Below, piece after piece: positions 42,856-50,955 of a stretch of 64,000 nt of DNA. The notes beneath the pieces are model-generated. The model was not told the DNA's origin and searched no databases. It was given only the letters and a program-made list of their open reading frames with translations. Source of the stretch: CALSMU01 sp963926405 (lineage in GTDB: Bacteria > Bacteroidota > Bacteroidia > Flavobacteriales_D > Parvicellaceae); contig CAWUXI010000019.1 in assembly GCA_963926405.1 (NCBI GenBank), forward strand, positions 1 to 64,000, in the 5' to 3' direction. Position 1 is the stretch's first letter, and each line of letters begins with the position of its first letter. The position numbers were made by a program, and so were the translations under genes.

Positions 42856-43536
42856 CTAAGCTAAGGTAAGCATCTCATCCCAAAGGGGATCAGAAGGTGG
42901 ATTAGCTGTAATCGTTACTGGCTTATCCTGAATCGGATGGATAAAACTAATACTTCGAGCATGTAAATGAATGGAACCATCTTTATTGGTTCTTTTCCCT
43001 CCATACTTAACATCTCCTTTAATAATACAACCTGCCGTGCTTAATTGAACTCTAATCTGATGATGACGTCCAGTTTTTGGATCAACCACTAAATAATAAT
43101 AGTTTTTACTTCTTCCTAAAAGCTTGTAATCCAATTCCGCGCGCTTACTCCCCTTTACTTCTTTATCGTATCCACGAGATTTATTTTTCTCTTGGCTCTT
43201 CTTTAAGTAATGAATCAATGTTTGCTCGATTTCTGGTGGTTTTGACTCTACAATTGCCCAGTATGTTTTCTGAATTTGTTTGTCCTGAAAAAGCTTATTC
43301 ATTCGAACCAATGCTTTACTTGTCCTAGCAAAAATAATAACTCCTCCAACAGGTCTATCTAATCGGTGAATAATCCCTAAATACACCTCTCCTGGCTTAT
43401 TGAACTTCTTCTTTATATATGCTTTTACTTTATCCGCTAAAGTCTCATCTTCCGTTTTATCGGCTTGCACCAAATCTCCCGCTACTTTTAGCACGGCAAT
43501 GATGTGATTGTCTTCGTATAGTACTTTTAAACTCAT
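42856..43536 (-). CDS. RluA-family RNA pseudouridine synthase
   Basis: 226-residue pseudouridine synthase without an S4 domain, which isomerises uridines in rRNA or tRNA. The catalytic motif HRLDRPVGGVIIFARTSKAL carries the active-site Asp; KTYWAIVESK and the GRHHQIRVQLSTAGCIIKGD motif (final RluA signature) are intact. Being short, it resembles RluC/RluF/YlyB-type solo enzymes; its target uridine is unknown. Separated from panB by 82 bases containing a 17-bp palindrome. Confidence 0.92.
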   Translation of the reverse strand: MSLKVLYEDNHIIAVLKVAGDLVQADKTEDETLADKVKAYIKKKFNKPGEVYLGIIHRLDRPVGGVIIFARTSKALVRMNKLFQDKQIQKTYWAIVESKPPEIEQTLIHYLKKSQEKNKSRGYDKEVKGSKRAELDYKLLGRSKNYYYLVVDPKTGRHHQIRVQLSTAGCIIKGDVKYGGKRTNKDGSIHLHARSISFIHPIQDKPVTITANPPSDPLWDEMLTLA

Positions 43537-43559
43537 TCATTATATGTATAAAGTATAAT

Positions 43560-43605
43560 TGTATTAAGTATTAAGTTGTTTTGAGTCTACTTAATACTTA
43601 ATACA
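43560..43605. repeat. 17-bp perfect inverted repeat, intergenic palindrome E2
   Basis: TGTATTAAGTATTAAGT (43560-43576) is exactly complementary to ACTTAATACTTAATACA (43589-43605) around a 12-base loop. It fills the gap between leftward panB and the pseudouridine synthase gene. No T-tract on either strand. The flank and arm resemble the palindrome at 8586-8629. Confidence 0.8.
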
Positions 43606-43618
43606 TCATACAATTAAA

Positions 43619-44434
43619 TCAATACTGCTCCTTTTCATTAGGAAAATCTCCGCTCTTAACATCGCTAATATAATTTTTAAAAGCACCTTTCATTTCTTCA
43701 TATAAATTATGATACCTTCTTAAAAATCGCGGTGAAAATTCCTGAGTAATTCCTAACATATCATGCACCACTAATACTTGTCCATCAATGTTACCTCCAG
43801 CTCCTATTCCAATAACCGGAATAGTAACTTCTTTGGCTACTTTTGCGGCTAATTCAGCTGGAACTTTTTCTAAAATTAAGGCGAAACAACCTGCCTCTTC
43901 TAGAATTTTAGCATCTTCGATTAAAACCTCTGCCTCATCCTCTGCTTTTGCACGAACGGTGTATGTACCAAATTTATATATGGATTGTGGAGTTAGTCCT
44001 AAATGACCCATTACTGGTATTCCTGCAGATAAAATTCTATCAACCGATTCTTTAATTTCACGACCACCTTCCAACTTAACAGCGTGTGCTTCGGCTTCTT
44101 TCATAATTCGAACAGCAGAACGAAGAGCCTCCTTTGAATCTCCTTGGTACGTTCCAAATGGTAAATCAACAACTACTAGCGCCCTGTTTACAGCTCTAAT
44201 TACAGAAGCTGCATGGTAAATCATTTGATCTAGGGTTATAGGAAGTGTAGTTTCATGTCCAGCCATTACATTTGAGGCAGAATCTCCGACCAAAATTATA
44301 TCCATCCCGGATTGGTCTACAATACTTGCCATAGAATAATCATAGGCAGTTAGCATTGATATTTTCTCTCCACGATGCTTCATTTCTTGCAACACGTGGG
44401 TGGTTACTCTTTTCACTTGTTTATGAACAGACAT
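43619..44434 (-). CDS. panB: 3-methyl-2-oxobutanoate hydroxymethyltransferase
   Basis: 271-residue PanB: adds a hydroxymethyl group from methylenetetrahydrofolate to 2-oxoisovalerate, the first step of pantothenate/CoA synthesis. Typical features are MLTAYDYSMASIVDQSG, ILVGDSASNVMAGHETTLPI (metal Asp), HAVKLEGGREIKE (catalytic Lys-Leu-Glu), GIPVMGHLGLTPQS and PVIGIGAGGNIDGQVLV. Length is normal. Other pan genes are not adjacent. The upstream 412 bases hold a -7 element and a possible structured RNA. Confidence 0.97.
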   Translation of the reverse strand: MSVHKQVKRVTTHVLQEMKHRGEKISMLTAYDYSMASIVDQSGMDIILVGDSASNVMAGHETTLPITLDQMIYHAASVIRAVNRALVVVDLPFGTYQGDSKEALRSAVRIMKEAEAHAVKLEGGREIKESVDRILSAGIPVMGHLGLTPQSIYKFGTYTVRAKAEDEAEVLIEDAKILEEAGCFALILEKVPAELAAKVAKEVTIPVIGIGAGGNIDGQVLVVHDMLGITQEFSPRFLRRYHNLYEEMKGAFKNYISDVKSGDFPNEKEQY

Positions 44435-44456
44435 TTTCTGAGTTTTAAATATGCCG

Positions 44457-44464
44457 CAAAAGTA
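44457..44464 (-). promoter_or_regulatory. -7 promoter element of panB
   Basis: On the minus strand TACTTTTG matches TAnnTTTG, 22 bases before the panB ATG. No good -33 element was found at the usual distance. Confidence 0.45.
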
Positions 44465-44702
44465 AACTAAATTGTATTTGCGACTATCGTTTTAGGGATA
44501 TAAAACAACATGCTTCTCTCCTTTTTAAAGAACTTAAAATATTAGCCACAACAATTGAAATTACATTGTTTGCTGTGAAATTTGCAGCAGATGCCGTAAA
44601 AGAGTTTACATAACGCTTTTTAAAACTGATATCTCTATAGATATTGCTTATTCCATTAATCAAAAGGTGAATTTCCCAAAGATTTTAAAGTACTTTTATT
44701 AC

Positions 44703-44723
44703 GTCCTGTAAAAGGACTTTTTT
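44703..44723 (+). terminator. Orphan terminator-like hairpin
   Basis: GTCCT (44703-44707) pairs with AGGAC (44713-44717), loop GTAAA, followed directly by TTTTTT. No annotated rightward gene precedes it, so it may end a small RNA or attenuate a leader of the gene at 44847. Confidence 0.5.
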
Positions 44724-44846
44724 GGTTCTCCTAATTTACACTTGTTTTAACTGAACAACCTTTTACATTGAATGAAAAAGTTACAACGAAATCTATCTAT
44801 TCCTTTATTATCTAGCAAAATTATTCTTTTTTTGTAGGATCTTAAG

Positions 44847-45476
44847 ATGATTACTCAATTTGCAAATAAGAAAATGGAACGCATACAATTACTTTTAGGC
44901 GTTGTCCTGTTTTGTATTTTTATTTCTTATAGCTTAAACCAGGCTTACCCAATATATTCTGCTTACATAATAATCGCCATTCTAATTCAAGCCGTTGCAG
45001 TTTTAATTCTAATGCGGCAAATGATGCAAAACAAAACATCTGTAAAGCCTTATTTCGGATGGAAAGCAAACAAATACAGTTCACTCCAGTTTAACTATTC
45101 ACTTAAAATAATAGGCTTTTTATTACTAAGTGGATTAACTGCTTTACACTTTTATATCGACTACAAATACAACGGGAGCATAATGCCGCTAATTTATGAC
45201 TATGGTATTGGGGGCATTCTTGCGCTTGCTTTAAAATTTATCGTATTAGAACGAAAATGGAACGTTGGCTTGGCTGATAAGGGCATTATTTTTGGTTCTA
45301 AATTTGACACTAAACTAATAATATGGGAGGATATAACTAAATATGATATTGACAAAAACAACAATGAAATTATTATTACATGTAAGTCCAATCAACCTAT
45401 AAAAACTATTAAATTACAGGTAGGAAAGCAACTGAAAAATTCTATATTAATTCTCGAACAAGCCGTTTCAAAATGA
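44847..45476 (+). CDS. Membrane protein of unknown function, paralogue A (209 aa)
   Basis: Four hydrophobic segments: about 13-33 (LLLGVVLFCIFISYSLN), 37-57, 86-104 (IIGFLLLSGLTALHFYI) and 113-133. The cytosolic C-terminal part (about 140-209) is a small domain KGIIFGSKFDTKLIIWEDIT followed by KYDIDKNNNEIIITCKS, resembling DUF5673-type or PH-like C-terminal domains of bacterial membrane proteins. No known catalytic motif. The next gene is a diverged duplicate that starts at its stop (ATGA overlap). I infer tandem duplication. Confidence 0.75.
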   Translation: MITQFANKKMERIQLLLGVVLFCIFISYSLNQAYPIYSAYIIIAILIQAVAVLILMRQMMQNKTSVKPYFGWKANKYSSLQFNYSLKIIGFLLLSGLTALHFYIDYKYNGSIMPLIYDYGIGGILALALKFIVLERKWNVGLADKGIIFGSKFDTKLIIWEDITKYDIDKNNNEIIITCKSNQPIKTIKLQVGKQLKNSILILEQAVSK

Positions 45477-46177
45477 TTGCTGAGCAAGTCACTAAAAATA
45501 AAAATACGGTTACTATTGTTGCTTTTGTATTCGTTTGCATCTTCCTTAATATAGAACACATTGCTTCTATTGCCCATTTCTCCTTGCCCGAAATCATCAG
45601 AAACTATGCACATTTCTTCCCTCTTATATTTGTTGCTGTTGTTTTTCTGCAAAAGAAATCGCCCCAAATAGAAATCGATGATGCAGAACTATGGGAAGTA
45701 AAAAGAAAGAAAGCTCTTCAAGTAAATAATACAAAGTCAATTCTTAGGTATATAATGGTAGCTGGTGTTGGGTTTATTTTTCTTTTAAGCAACATTTATG
45801 ATTCGAAACAGGGTTTCTCAGGCTATAATAAAACCATACTTTTTTTCCTTGCTTTAATGATCGCAATTAGTCTAATTTATAATTATCTCAAAGCAGGCTT
45901 TCTAGTTGGATATTGCAGCAAAGGTGTTTTATACGGATACCCCTCTAAAATAATGCTAATTACCTGGGATTATCTAGCTGATTTTGAAATAAACGAAGAG
46001 TCTAAAACGATAAAAGTTTATTGTAAACACAATTTATCTCTTCAAAAGATAATGCTGAAGAATGATGAACATTATGACGCAATAAAAAATCTTGTAACCG
46101 AGAATTTAACCTATAAAAATGTTGCAAATTTATTGCAGGAGACTAACTACCAAGCTCCAAATTCGCAGCCTAAATGA
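45473..46177 (+). CDS. Membrane protein of unknown function, paralogue B (234 aa)
   Basis: Four hydrophobic segments (about 10-30, 38-56, 80-100, 109-131) and a C-terminal domain, KGVLYGYPSKIMLITWDYLA then DFEINEESKTIKVYCKH, that matches paralogue A position by position in pattern (KGhhaG...hhhhWxxhxxaxIxxxxxxIxVxCK). It overlaps paralogue A by 4 bases (ATGA), so the pair is translationally coupled. Its 3' end overlaps the convergent S46 peptidase by 31 bases. Function unknown. Confidence 0.75.
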   Translation: MIAEQVTKNKNTVTIVAFVFVCIFLNIEHIASIAHFSLPEIIRNYAHFFPLIFVAVVFLQKKSPQIEIDDAELWEVKRKKALQVNNTKSILRYIMVAGVGFIFLLSNIYDSKQGFSGYNKTILFFLALMIAISLIYNYLKAGFLVGYCSKGVLYGYPSKIMLITWDYLADFEINEESKTIKVYCKHNLSLQKIMLKNDEHYDAIKNLVTENLTYKNVANLLQETNYQAPNSQPK

Positions 46178-48789
46178 TACATATCTGCTGCTTTTTTATC
46201 GCCCATCAGTTTGGCGATTTCGAAATTCTTGCAAGCTTCATCAACATCTCCTAAGCCTTCATAACAGACACCTCTGTTATAATAGGCTTTATAAAAAGTA
46301 TAATCCATTTGAATTACTGTATCAAAATCTTTAATTGCTTCCTCGTATTTACCCAAATCAGCATAAACCAAGCCTCTTACAAAATAACCTTCTAAATTAT
46401 TCTTATCCATCTTTAGAGATGCTTGTACATCAGCCATAGCTTCTCTCTGTCTTCCATTTTTCGCGAAAAATGCACCTCTCATATTTAACGCAGAAGTGTT
46501 TTTTGGGTGCAATTCAATCGCTTTGTTCATATCCTCAATAGCCTTATCATTTTCCCCTAAGTTTAAATAAATTTCAGCTCTACCTAAAAGTGCATACAAA
46601 TCAGATGGTACATCTCTTAATCTATTAGTATATTGATTTAAATGCTTTTTAACATCTGATTGCTCTTGATTTACCCGCCATTCTGCATCTACTAAAGTCA
46701 TTTCATCAACCAAGTGTTTAGCTCCAGCATATTTGTCTATTACCCAAAGTACATATTTAATATCTACCATGATATTTCGACAAATCTCTCCATCAAACAT
46801 TACATCGCTCATTGTACTTTCCCAACTTCTGTCAAAATTGATTCCAACAAGATGCCCCTCAGCATTAATTACGGGACTACCCGAATTACCTCCTGTTGTA
46901 TGATTAGAACCTAAAAAACAGATCCTTAAATCACCATTGGTAGCATACGGGCCATAATCTTTCTTTTCCCATAAATCTCTCATTACAAGCGGGATTTCAA
47001 AATCGGGATTTCCTGTATTGTTCTTTTCAATAATCCCATCTAATGTTGTATACCATGTATAAGCTATCCCGTCTCTAGGAAAAGTACCCTCTACTTTTCC
47101 ATAAGTCAATCGAAGTGTACTATTAGCATCAGCCCAAAATGTTTTTTCAGGAAAATACTCTAGTTGCGCTTTTACAAACTTCTTCATTAAAGCATCAATT
47201 TCAACAGAGTGCTTGAAATATTCAGGCTTAATATTCATTTCATTATTCTCCATTATTGCTTTAGCGAGTAAATAAGCAGGATCTTGTGCTAATTTCTTTT
47301 TCATCTTCGCTTCGCTTAAGCTTAAGAACTTTTCAACCTTTTCCTTAGAAGTGAAATTCGAATTTTTGTATAAATAATCGGCATAAGTATTATAATCATT
47401 CGCAAACTTAGAGTTGACTTTTGGCTTCAAATTATCGGGTAAAAACGCAATGTACATCTCAACCAATTGGGCAAATATCTTTTTATCTATCTCTGTGTTA
47501 TAATTTTTAAAATATGATTCAATGTTTGCTTTTTTATCCGCTACTAAAGTTGAAAATTCAGGCCCTTCTAATTTGTCAAATCCGTGTGAAAAACGAATTA
47601 TTTCAGGCCCATAATACCATATTTCCCAAAATAGATTGTTAGCTACTTCAGAACTTTCGATATCAATTTGTTTTTGCTTTAGGTCGGCTAATACATTTTT
47701 ATATGGACCATCTTTGGGTACTCTTTTTGTATACTCCAATTCAAGCGCCTGTTTTTTGCCAACAGCATCCTTTTTTTTCAATCCTAAATTCTGACCAATC
47801 CATTTTTTGTATGCATTACTAATTCTAGATTGTTTTGAAGCATATTGAATTTTGATGTTCTCATCTGCTGCCATCGCAGCATCAATTATTTTTAAACTTT
47901 GCTCACGCATTGCTATGCGCTTAGGATTAATTTCATTAACATAAGTGTCAAGCGCAAAGGATGTTAAATATTGCTGTGTTCTACCCGGAAAACCGAATAC
48001 CATTGTAAAATCATTTTCGTTAACTCCTTCCATTGACACAGGTAAATGTTTTTTAGGAGAATACGGTATGTTATCATCTGAAATTTCTGCTGGTTTATTA
48101 TCTTTTCCTGCATAAATTCTAAACACGGAAAAATCTCCTGTATGTCTCGGCCAAACCCAATTATCTGTATCACCTCCAAATTTTCCAATTGCACTTGGAG
48201 GTGCACCAACTAAACGAACATCATTATACGTTTCAGTAACAATCATATAGTAGTCATTTCCATAATTAAACGGCTTAACTACCGCTTCATAACCCGTTCC
48301 TTCAGTTGTCTCTTTACCAATTCTCAAACCTGTTTCATACCGCATTTTATAGGCCGTTTGAGCATCCATATCATTTGTAATCCCAAAGCTTACTCTCTCT
48401 GTAACATCTTCAATTCGAACAATAAATGTAGCCGTTAATCCTGGATTTCTTAATTCCTCTGCAGAAGACATTGCCCAGAAACCATCTCTTAAATAATTAT
48501 TTTCTAATGAACTGTGTTGTTGAATTTGACTAAATCCACAGTGGTGATTTGTAAGGATTAATCCATTTTTAGAAACAACCTCTGCCGTGCAACCTCCACC
48601 AAAATGAACTATCGCGTCTTTCAAACTCGATTGATTGATTGAATAAATATCTTCGGCAGTCAATTTCATTCCTTGCGCTTGCATATCATTTTCCAAGGCT
48701 TTCAGTAAAGAAGGAATCCACATTCCTTCGTGAGCAAGGCTATTTAATGAGAATGTCAAGGCTGTTATAATGAATAATAACTTTTTCAT
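46147..48789 (-). CDS. S46 dipeptidyl-peptidase (DPP11-like) with C-terminal TPR tail
   Basis: Exported 880-residue serine peptidase of the DPP7/DPP11 family that releases dipeptides from peptide N-termini. Signal peptide LLFIITALTFSLNSLA. Catalytic elements: His in LTNHHCGFSQ (82/83), Asp in RHTGDFSVFRIY, and Ser636 in GGNSGSPVINA. The specificity residue 18 positions after the Ser is Arg654 (GINFDRSW), which in P. gingivalis numbering equals R673 of DPP11; DPP7 has Gly. So Asp/Glu preference at P1 is predicted. The last ~150 residues hold TPR repeats (LYALLGRAEIYLNLGENDKA and two more), absent from standard DPPs. Convergent with paralogue B. Confidence 0.92.
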   Translation of the reverse strand: MKKLLFIITALTFSLNSLAHEGMWIPSLLKALENDMQAQGMKLTAEDIYSINQSSLKDAIVHFGGGCTAEVVSKNGLILTNHHCGFSQIQQHSSLENNYLRDGFWAMSSAEELRNPGLTATFIVRIEDVTERVSFGITNDMDAQTAYKMRYETGLRIGKETTEGTGYEAVVKPFNYGNDYYMIVTETYNDVRLVGAPPSAIGKFGGDTDNWVWPRHTGDFSVFRIYAGKDNKPAEISDDNIPYSPKKHLPVSMEGVNENDFTMVFGFPGRTQQYLTSFALDTYVNEINPKRIAMREQSLKIIDAAMAADENIKIQYASKQSRISNAYKKWIGQNLGLKKKDAVGKKQALELEYTKRVPKDGPYKNVLADLKQKQIDIESSEVANNLFWEIWYYGPEIIRFSHGFDKLEGPEFSTLVADKKANIESYFKNYNTEIDKKIFAQLVEMYIAFLPDNLKPKVNSKFANDYNTYADYLYKNSNFTSKEKVEKFLSLSEAKMKKKLAQDPAYLLAKAIMENNEMNIKPEYFKHSVEIDALMKKFVKAQLEYFPEKTFWADANSTLRLTYGKVEGTFPRDGIAYTWYTTLDGIIEKNNTGNPDFEIPLVMRDLWEKKDYGPYATNGDLRICFLGSNHTTGGNSGSPVINAEGHLVGINFDRSWESTMSDVMFDGEICRNIMVDIKYVLWVIDKYAGAKHLVDEMTLVDAEWRVNQEQSDVKKHLNQYTNRLRDVPSDLYALLGRAEIYLNLGENDKAIEDMNKAIELHPKNTSALNMRGAFFAKNGRQREAMADVQASLKMDKNNLEGYFVRGLVYADLGKYEEAIKDFDTVIQMDYTFYKAYYNRGVCYEGLGDVDEACKNFEIAKLMGDKKAADMYHLGCEFGAW

Positions 48790-48893
48790 TTTTAGTATTT
48801 TTATTATAAAAATTTTTAAATTTTAATTATGCGAAGGTACCTATTGGATTTGAATTATATGACTATTAGCGATACCTTTTTATAAAATTGATT

Positions 48894-48922
48894 TTTGCTT
48901 TCGTTTTTTAAAAGTATTTTTG
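48894..48922 (+). promoter_or_regulatory. Promoter of the 267-aa membrane protein and RNA methyltransferase
   Basis: TTTG (48894-48897), 17 bases, TATTTTTG (48915-48922), a perfect TAnnTTTG. The ATG is at 48929, leaving almost no leader. A TTG at 48920 lies inside the -7 box and is not a start. Confidence 0.75.
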
Positions 48923-48928
48923 CGCCTC

Positions 48929-49732
48929 ATGGAAATACTCAGCTACATATTCTTTTTAGGGATTATTTACATTGTTTTTAGTATAATTTGGTTTTTCATC
49001 GCTTTACTGCCCAAATATGTATTGGGAAACAAGGTAAATAACATACAAAACACCGTTCTACATTACACCATCAAAGCTGCACAATTCTATTTTTTAGCGG
49101 CATTAACTGCTATTAAAGCTATAGAAGCTATTAAGGAAAACATTGACAATAACCAAGGGCCTTTATATATGATTATTGGAGGAATTGTTTTATACCTATA
49201 CTTAGCAGGAAAAATAGAAAGAAGTAAAATGATGTCTCAATTGCGGTCTAACTTAGGGAATATTAATTCAAGCAATTTTTCAAAGTATGAGCCCCATTTA
49301 ATTGGGCTTACATTAATTGTATATGCTATTTCGTTTAGTTACCCTCTATTAATTCAGAACTCTGTTAATCAATGGTTTTTAGTCAGTATCGATGATTTTT
49401 ATAATACGGTTATAATAGGATGGATAATCGGAATAATTGGATTCTTCTTTTTAATTAGTATGATTTTTAAAGGTATAAATGCTACTGGATTTTTATTTCA
49501 AACAATTGTTGCACTATTAACTGGAAAACCAGCTCCAAAAAGAAAACCGAAAAATCCTTTTGGGAAATTTGGCAGCATGGGAAACAACAATCCTTTTGGG
49601 GATAATTCACCATTTAAAAACACGGAAAACTCTCTGCCAGAAATTGAATCTGAGCAAGCGAATGTGGATGATGACATGTATGTCGATTTTGAAGTGATGG
49701 ATGAGAATGAAACAGATAAAAACGAAGAATAA
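48929..49732 (+). CDS. Membrane protein of unknown function (267 aa)
   Basis: Six hydrophobic segments (about 3-28, 44-66, 75-92, 120-140, 158-180 and 187-200 by eye) with a soluble C-terminal tail of about 65 residues, rich in Pro/Lys/Asn/Gly (KPAPKRKPKNPFGKFGSMG) and then acidic (DDDMYVDFEVMDENE). The tail looks disordered. No family recognised. Start at ATG 48929 was chosen because the open frame to 48920 would use a TTG inside the promoter. The RNA methyltransferase gene follows after 9 bases, so it is probably the first gene of that transcript. Confidence 0.7.
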   Translation: MEILSYIFFLGIIYIVFSIIWFFIALLPKYVLGNKVNNIQNTVLHYTIKAAQFYFLAALTAIKAIEAIKENIDNNQGPLYMIIGGIVLYLYLAGKIERSKMMSQLRSNLGNINSSNFSKYEPHLIGLTLIVYAISFSYPLLIQNSVNQWFLVSIDDFYNTVIIGWIIGIIGFFFLISMIFKGINATGFLFQTIVALLTGKPAPKRKPKNPFGKFGSMGNNNPFGDNSPFKNTENSLPEIESEQANVDDDMYVDFEVMDENETDKNEE

Positions 49733-49741
49733 AACTGCTAT

Positions 49742-50884
49742 ATGAAAATGAATTTAGTTGCGAGAACTTATGCTGGACTAGAAGAAGTTCTTGCGGAAGA
49801 ATTAACTCAGCTTGGCGCAGAACATGTTAAAGTTGTTAAAAGGGCAGTTGAATATGCTGGAGATAAAGAAATTCTTTACAAAAGTAACCTTTGGCTTCGC
49901 ACCGCTTTAGATATATTAAAACCTATACATCAATTTAAAGCAAAATCTACGGAAGAATTATATGCTGGAGTTTCAGAAATAGATTGGAGTGATTATCTAG
50001 ATTTAAAGAAAACTTTTTCTGTTCAAGCAATTGTGAATTCATCTTATTTTAATCATTCACAATTTGCGGCATTAAAATGTAAGGACGCAATTGTAGATCA
50101 GTTTAGAGAAAAAACAAATGAAAGACCTGATGTTGACAAATATGACCCTGATTTAAAAATTGTTATTCGAATCTCTGAAAATAAATGTTCTATTTTGCTG
50201 AATAGTTCAGGAACTCCTCTTTTTAAAAGAGGCTATCGAAAAACAACAGGAGATGCCCCTATAAATGAAATTTTAGCTGCAGGAATGATCCAGCTTTCTG
50301 AATGGGACGGCAAAACTCCTTTTATCGACCCAATGTGTGGCTCAGGAACTCTATGTATAGAAGCTGGCATGAAAGCTCTAAACATCGCTCCGGGTATTTT
50401 AAGAGATGATTTTGCTTTTCAAAAATGGAGAGATTTTGATTTAGAATTATGGGACATGCTCTACTTTGAAGCCAAAGGAGCTATCACAACCAGCGATGTG
50501 AAAATTTATGGCTATGATATTTCGGAGCAGACAGTAAGAATTGCAAAAAACAATATGTCCTCTTTTAGAGAACTTCGAAAAAACATTACATTCGATCAAG
50601 CCGACTTTTTTAGCCTAGAAAAGACTGCTGAGGATGGAATAATTATCACAAACCCTCCCTACGATAAGAGAATAAAACTGCAAGATGATGTTGCTTTTTA
50701 TAGTGATATGGGTAATCGATTAAAACATTTTTGGGAAGGATATGACGCTTGGATAATTTCTTCAAACTTATCTGCTCTCAAAAGAATTGGCCTTAGGCCA
50801 AATAGGAATATTATTTTGTACAATGGTCCTGACGAAAGCAAACTGGTCCATTTACCACTATACAGAGGAAAAAAAGGCCATTAA
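49742..50884 (+). CDS. THUMP-domain RNA N2-guanosine methyltransferase (RlmL/YpsC type)
   Basis: 380 residues. An N-terminal THUMP RNA-binding part (about 1-160; LVARTYAGLEEVLAEELTQ, ELYAGVSEIDW, FSVQAIVNSSYFNHSQFAAL) precedes a class I SAM-dependent methyltransferase: FIDPMCGSGTLCIEAGMKA (SAM-binding) and NPPYDKRI at about 304 (catalytic NPPY). Relatives methylate G2445 of 23S rRNA or tRNA guanines at N2. The E. coli RlmL C-terminal RlmK domain is missing, as usual in this branch. Exact target is not assignable. Confidence 0.92.
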   Translation: MKMNLVARTYAGLEEVLAEELTQLGAEHVKVVKRAVEYAGDKEILYKSNLWLRTALDILKPIHQFKAKSTEELYAGVSEIDWSDYLDLKKTFSVQAIVNSSYFNHSQFAALKCKDAIVDQFREKTNERPDVDKYDPDLKIVIRISENKCSILLNSSGTPLFKRGYRKTTGDAPINEILAAGMIQLSEWDGKTPFIDPMCGSGTLCIEAGMKALNIAPGILRDDFAFQKWRDFDLELWDMLYFEAKGAITTSDVKIYGYDISEQTVRIAKNNMSSFRELRKNITFDQADFFSLEKTAEDGIIITNPPYDKRIKLQDDVAFYSDMGNRLKHFWEGYDAWIISSNLSALKRIGLRPNRNIILYNGPDESKLVHLPLYRGKKGH

Positions 50885-50906
50885 CTAGACATTATACCTC
50901 TTATTA

Positions 50907-50937
50907 TTTGCTATACAAGTAGATAGTCTTATTTTTG
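50907..50937 (+). promoter_or_regulatory. Promoter of the SpoIIE-type phosphatase gene
   Basis: TTTG (50907-50910), 19 bases, TATTTTTG (50930-50937): a textbook Bacteroidota promoter. The TTG at 50935 lies in the -7 box. Confidence 0.85.
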
Positions 50938-50955
50938 ATAACAATCAAATGCACT

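Larger units (their letters stand above)
44435..44846. other. Long intergenic region with folding potential (412 bases)
   Basis: No established gene is visible. The right half contains a set of helices: AAAGAACTTAAAAT (44527-44540) with the 44682-44696 segment (13 pairs, one mismatch, one bulge), and local hairpins at 44551-44569, 44571-44589 and 44629-44644; a terminator hairpin follows at 44703-44723. A 66-codon open frame without ATG reads leftward through 44484-44684 (possible TTG start), and a shorter one reads rightward. It could be a non-coding RNA, a leader of the downstream membrane gene, or chance in AT-rich DNA. Confidence 0.45.

Noticed and set aside
48920..48928. TTG start for the 267-aa membrane gene
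   Set aside because: The codon lies within the promoter -7 box; ATG 48929 follows immediately.
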